Assembly: GCA_002780785.1 (NCBI GenBank)
Contig: PEUE01000051.1
Location: 1-8,525 of the forward strand
Source: Candidatus Portnoybacteria bacterium CG02_land_8_20_14_3_00_45_8
Lineage (GTDB): Bacteria; Patescibacteriota; Minisyncoccia; Portnoybacterales; GWB1-42-6
DNA length: 8,525 bases
Direction of reading: 5' to 3'
Position numbers and translations under genes: made by a program. Every line of letters begins with the position of its first letter. Positions within the stretch are counted from its first letter, which is position 1. Shown here piece after piece: positions 7,610 through 8,525 of this stretch. The notes below the pieces were generated by a model, which was given only the letters and a program-made list of their open reading frames with translations, searched no databases and had not been told where the DNA came from.

Positions 7610-7843
7610 TTAAATCCAGCGGCCCAACAGCCAAACAAAAACAACTCCCGCCAGCATTAAGACGACATTTAACCAATTATGCTCTTTATGCGTGGCTGGA
7701 ACCAAATCCGACGCGCCAATATAAATAAAACTGCCTGCCGCCACGGCCAGCAGCCACCCCAAGGTCTCACCGGCCAAACGATAAACAAAATAATAAGCTA
7801 ATAACGCCCCGATTGGCGTCATAGCCGCCACCACCCAAGCAAA
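7610..7843 (-). pseudogene. C-terminal fragment of a ZIP-family metal transporter
   Basis: The frame encodes the last three membrane helices of a ZIP (zinc/divalent cation) transporter. They are VAAMTPIGALLAYYFVYRL, then LLAVAAGSFIYIGASDLVP ending in ATHKEH, and a terminal helix to LLGRWI. The GSFIYIGASDLVPATH segment is the typical seventh helix of the family. Everything before it is missing, including helices four and five that carry the H-x-x-P-H-E-x-G-D type metal site, so it cannot transport. In this frame a TAA lies at 7852-7850. A GTG at 7834-7832 could nominally start a 74-residue product, but homology seems to begin a few codons earlier and stops where the transposase-like sequence begins. 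Best read as a remnant cut by a mobile-element-associated deletion. Confidence 0.8.
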
Positions 7844-7895
7844 AACACTTTAAAATCTTTTTTATTTGATAATTGCTTAATTTGCTGTATTTCAT
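7836..7895 (-). pseudogene. N-terminal fragment of an IS1595/ISXO2-like transposase
   Basis: An ATG at 7895-7893 opens a frame whose first 20 residues include KLSNYQIKKILKCFC. This resembles the start of ISXO2-type (IS1595 family) DDE transposases, where a K-L-S-x-x-Q/K-I-K-K-I segment ending in F-C leads into a helix-turn-helix. After Leu20 the frame turns into a glycine run that is not transposase-like. At that point a different frame begins to encode ZIP sequence. The DDE catalytic domain is therefore entirely missing. The family call comes from memory of a short conserved segment, so a profile search of the peptide is needed for certainty. Confidence 0.6.
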
Positions 7896-7901
7896 GGCCT
7901 T

Positions 7902-7930
7902 TCTAGGACATTATATCAAAATTTCCTAGA
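7902..7930 (-). promoter_or_regulatory. Extended -10 promoter inside a TCTAGGA/TCCTAGA palindrome
   Basis: On the minus strand TGATATAAT (7918-7910) is a perfect TGN plus TATAAT extended -10 box, 14 bp before the transposase-fragment ATG. It is framed by the inverted 7-mers TCTAGGA (7930-7924) and TCCTAGA (7908-7902), separated by 15 bp. The position suggests an operator over the promoter, perhaps for self-control of the insertion sequence. The promoter may still be active and would now transcribe the ZIP remnant and possibly the fecR-like/cyclase unit. Confidence 0.55.
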
Positions 7931-7972
7931 CAAGACCCTAATATTATTCATGCGCCTAATGTGAACCTAATC

Positions 7973-8081
7973 GGCGAAACTAAGCGTATTTTTCAGCCTC
8001 GGGCTGGCGGTGGGTTCTTTATTCTAGGCGCTTAGCGCCAATACAGATAAAGGCGGGTTGAAAAATATGCTTAGTTTCGCC
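7973..8081. repeat. 109-bp element with 26-bp terminal inverted repeats (MITE-like or structured RNA)
   Basis: The arms 7973-7998 and 8056-8081 match as inverted repeats at 24 of 26 positions; both begin GGCGAAACTAAGC from the outside. The two differences (7986/8068 and 7996/8058) would be G-U pairs in a plus-strand RNA, giving an unbroken 26-bp stem there, but C-A mismatches in a minus-strand RNA. Inside the loop, CTTTAT (8017-8022) pairs with ATAAAG (8047-8052) around a perfect GGCGC-TTA-GCGCC hairpin (8027-8039). A second hairpin, CAGCC-TCG-GGCTG (7994-8006), competes with the left arm. There is no coding frame. It follows the ROK kinase gene but lacks a T-run, so it is not a standard terminator. 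No clear target-site duplication flanks it. Confidence 0.75.
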
Positions 8082-8116
8082 CTAGAATAGCAAAATTTAC
8101 CTCAACTCATTATCCA

Positions 8117-8525
8117 TCACTCAAATAGTAGCGCCGCGCCCAGCGCTCCGCCAAATCGGCCGAGCCGACTAAATAAAATCTTGGCTTGCTTGGCCGCGGG
8201 CGAAGTAACAAATTTATCAATACCCTCTTTGATGCCGGGCAAAATTAAATCTTCCGCTTCGCCAATCCCTCCGCTTAAAATCACCGCTTCGGGATCAAAA
8301 ATATTAATTATATTAGCAATACCCACGCCCAAATTCTTGCCCAGCGATTCAAAAACTTCTCGTGCCCGCTTATCTCCCGATTGAACCAGTTGATAGGCCT
8401 GAAGCGACCCCAGCCCCAGTTCTTTTTTTATAAATTTATTGGCCGCTAGCTCTTCCAGCTCCAGACCATCTGAAATATCAACGATGGAATGCGCCACTTC
8501 GCCGGCCGCGCCATGCTCCCCGGCA
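8117..8525 (-). CDS. ROK-family sugar kinase (C-terminal part, cut by the window edge)
   Basis: The frame is open from the right edge to a TGA at 8119-8117 and gives the C-terminal 135 or so residues of a ROK-fold protein. ROK kinases phosphorylate glucose, N-acetylglucosamine, N-acetylmannosamine or similar sugars with ATP. Recognisable parts are GEHGAAGEVAH near the edge, the FDPEAVILSGGIGEAED segment of the ROK signature, and the C-terminal LGRFGGALGAALLFE. The ATP-binding DxGxT and catalytic Asp lie beyond the edge, so substrate and activity cannot be judged. After AGEVAH the usual zinc-binding Cys-x-Cys-Gly-x-x-Gly-Cys-x-Glu is absent: the sequence continues SIVDISDGLELEELAANKF with no cysteine. 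The GTG at 8497-8495 is not the start, because the family homology extends through it to the edge. Confidence 0.85.
   Translation of the reverse strand, partial: AGEHGAAGEVAHSIVDISDGLELEELAANKFIKKELGLGSLQAYQLVQSGDKRAREVFESLGKNLGVGIANIINIFDPEAVILSGGIGEAEDLILPGIKEGIDKFVTSPAAKQAKILFSRLGRFGGALGAALLFE

Larger units (their letters stand above)
7836..7938 (-). mobile_element. Left-end remnant of an IS1595-like insertion sequence
   Basis: Upstream of the transposase fragment the minus strand begins GGGTCTTGTCTAGGA (7938-7924), a G-rich start that could be the left terminal inverted repeat. A perfect extended -10 box and the transposase ATG follow within about 45 bp, a compact layout typical of insertion sequences. 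The right end and most of the transposase are missing, and the element is fused to the ZIP fragment near 7836-7845. Without the right end, the terminal repeat and any target duplication cannot be confirmed. Confidence 0.45.

Noticed and set aside
7610..7834. Functional small membrane protein starting at the GTG of 7834
   Set aside because: The sequence is plainly the last helices of a ZIP transporter with the metal-site helices missing, and the GTG lacks a Shine-Dalgarno.
7973..8081. Rho-independent terminator of the ROK kinase gene
   Set aside because: The stem is long with a 57-base loop and no following T-run on the minus strand; it fits a repeat element or structured RNA better.
7973..8081. 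The inverted repeats as the two ends of the same IS1595-like element as the transposase fragment
   Set aside because: The transposase fragment lies outside the 109-bp span and has its own separate G-rich left end, so they appear to be distinct elements.

Overview
The window is bacterial, and nearly every gene is on the minus strand. The gene set, the short extended -10 promoters, the weak Shine-Dalgarno sequences and the AT-rich octamer repeat between genes would fit a Patescibacteria/CPR (Parcubacteria-like) genome. That placement is an impression from gene style; there is no marker gene here to prove it.

Reading in the direction of transcription (high to low coordinates), the window opens with the C-terminal part of a ROK-family sugar kinase that runs off the right edge (8117-8525). 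About 280 bp without an intact gene follows. It holds a 109-bp element with 26-bp terminal inverted repeats (7973-8081), then the left end, promoter and first ~20 codons of an IS1595/ISXO2-like transposase (about 7836-7938). The transposase fragment is joined directly to the C-terminal third of a ZIP metal transporter (7610-about 7843). Transposase and transporter are both remnants, so this stretch looks like a scar of insertion and deletion.

Next is a two-gene signalling unit with its own extended -10 promoter: a membrane-anchored FecR-domain/TIG-domain protein (6258-7562) and a CHASE2-domain class III adenylate cyclase (4449-6230). The cyclase keeps all the residues expected for catalysis.

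The last unit is iscS (3158-4408), iscU (2770-3156) and clpB (80-2686): a cysteine desulfurase and its Fe-S scaffold, with stop and start codons one base apart, followed after 83 bp by the ClpB disaggregase. In front of iscS is a 27-bp palindrome that matches the HrcA operator CIRCE at 16 of 18 positions with exactly the 9-N9-9 layout, and it overlaps a good sigma-70-type -35 box. If real, Fe-S assembly and ClpB disaggregation form one heat-shock unit here. The gap before clpB is filled by two opposing arrays of an 8-bp repeat that can fold into an AU-rich hairpin just upstream of the clpB start.

At the left edge, the last 28 codons of an unidentified plus-strand reading frame converge on clpB and overlap its end. 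No RNA gene, CRISPR array or origin was seen.
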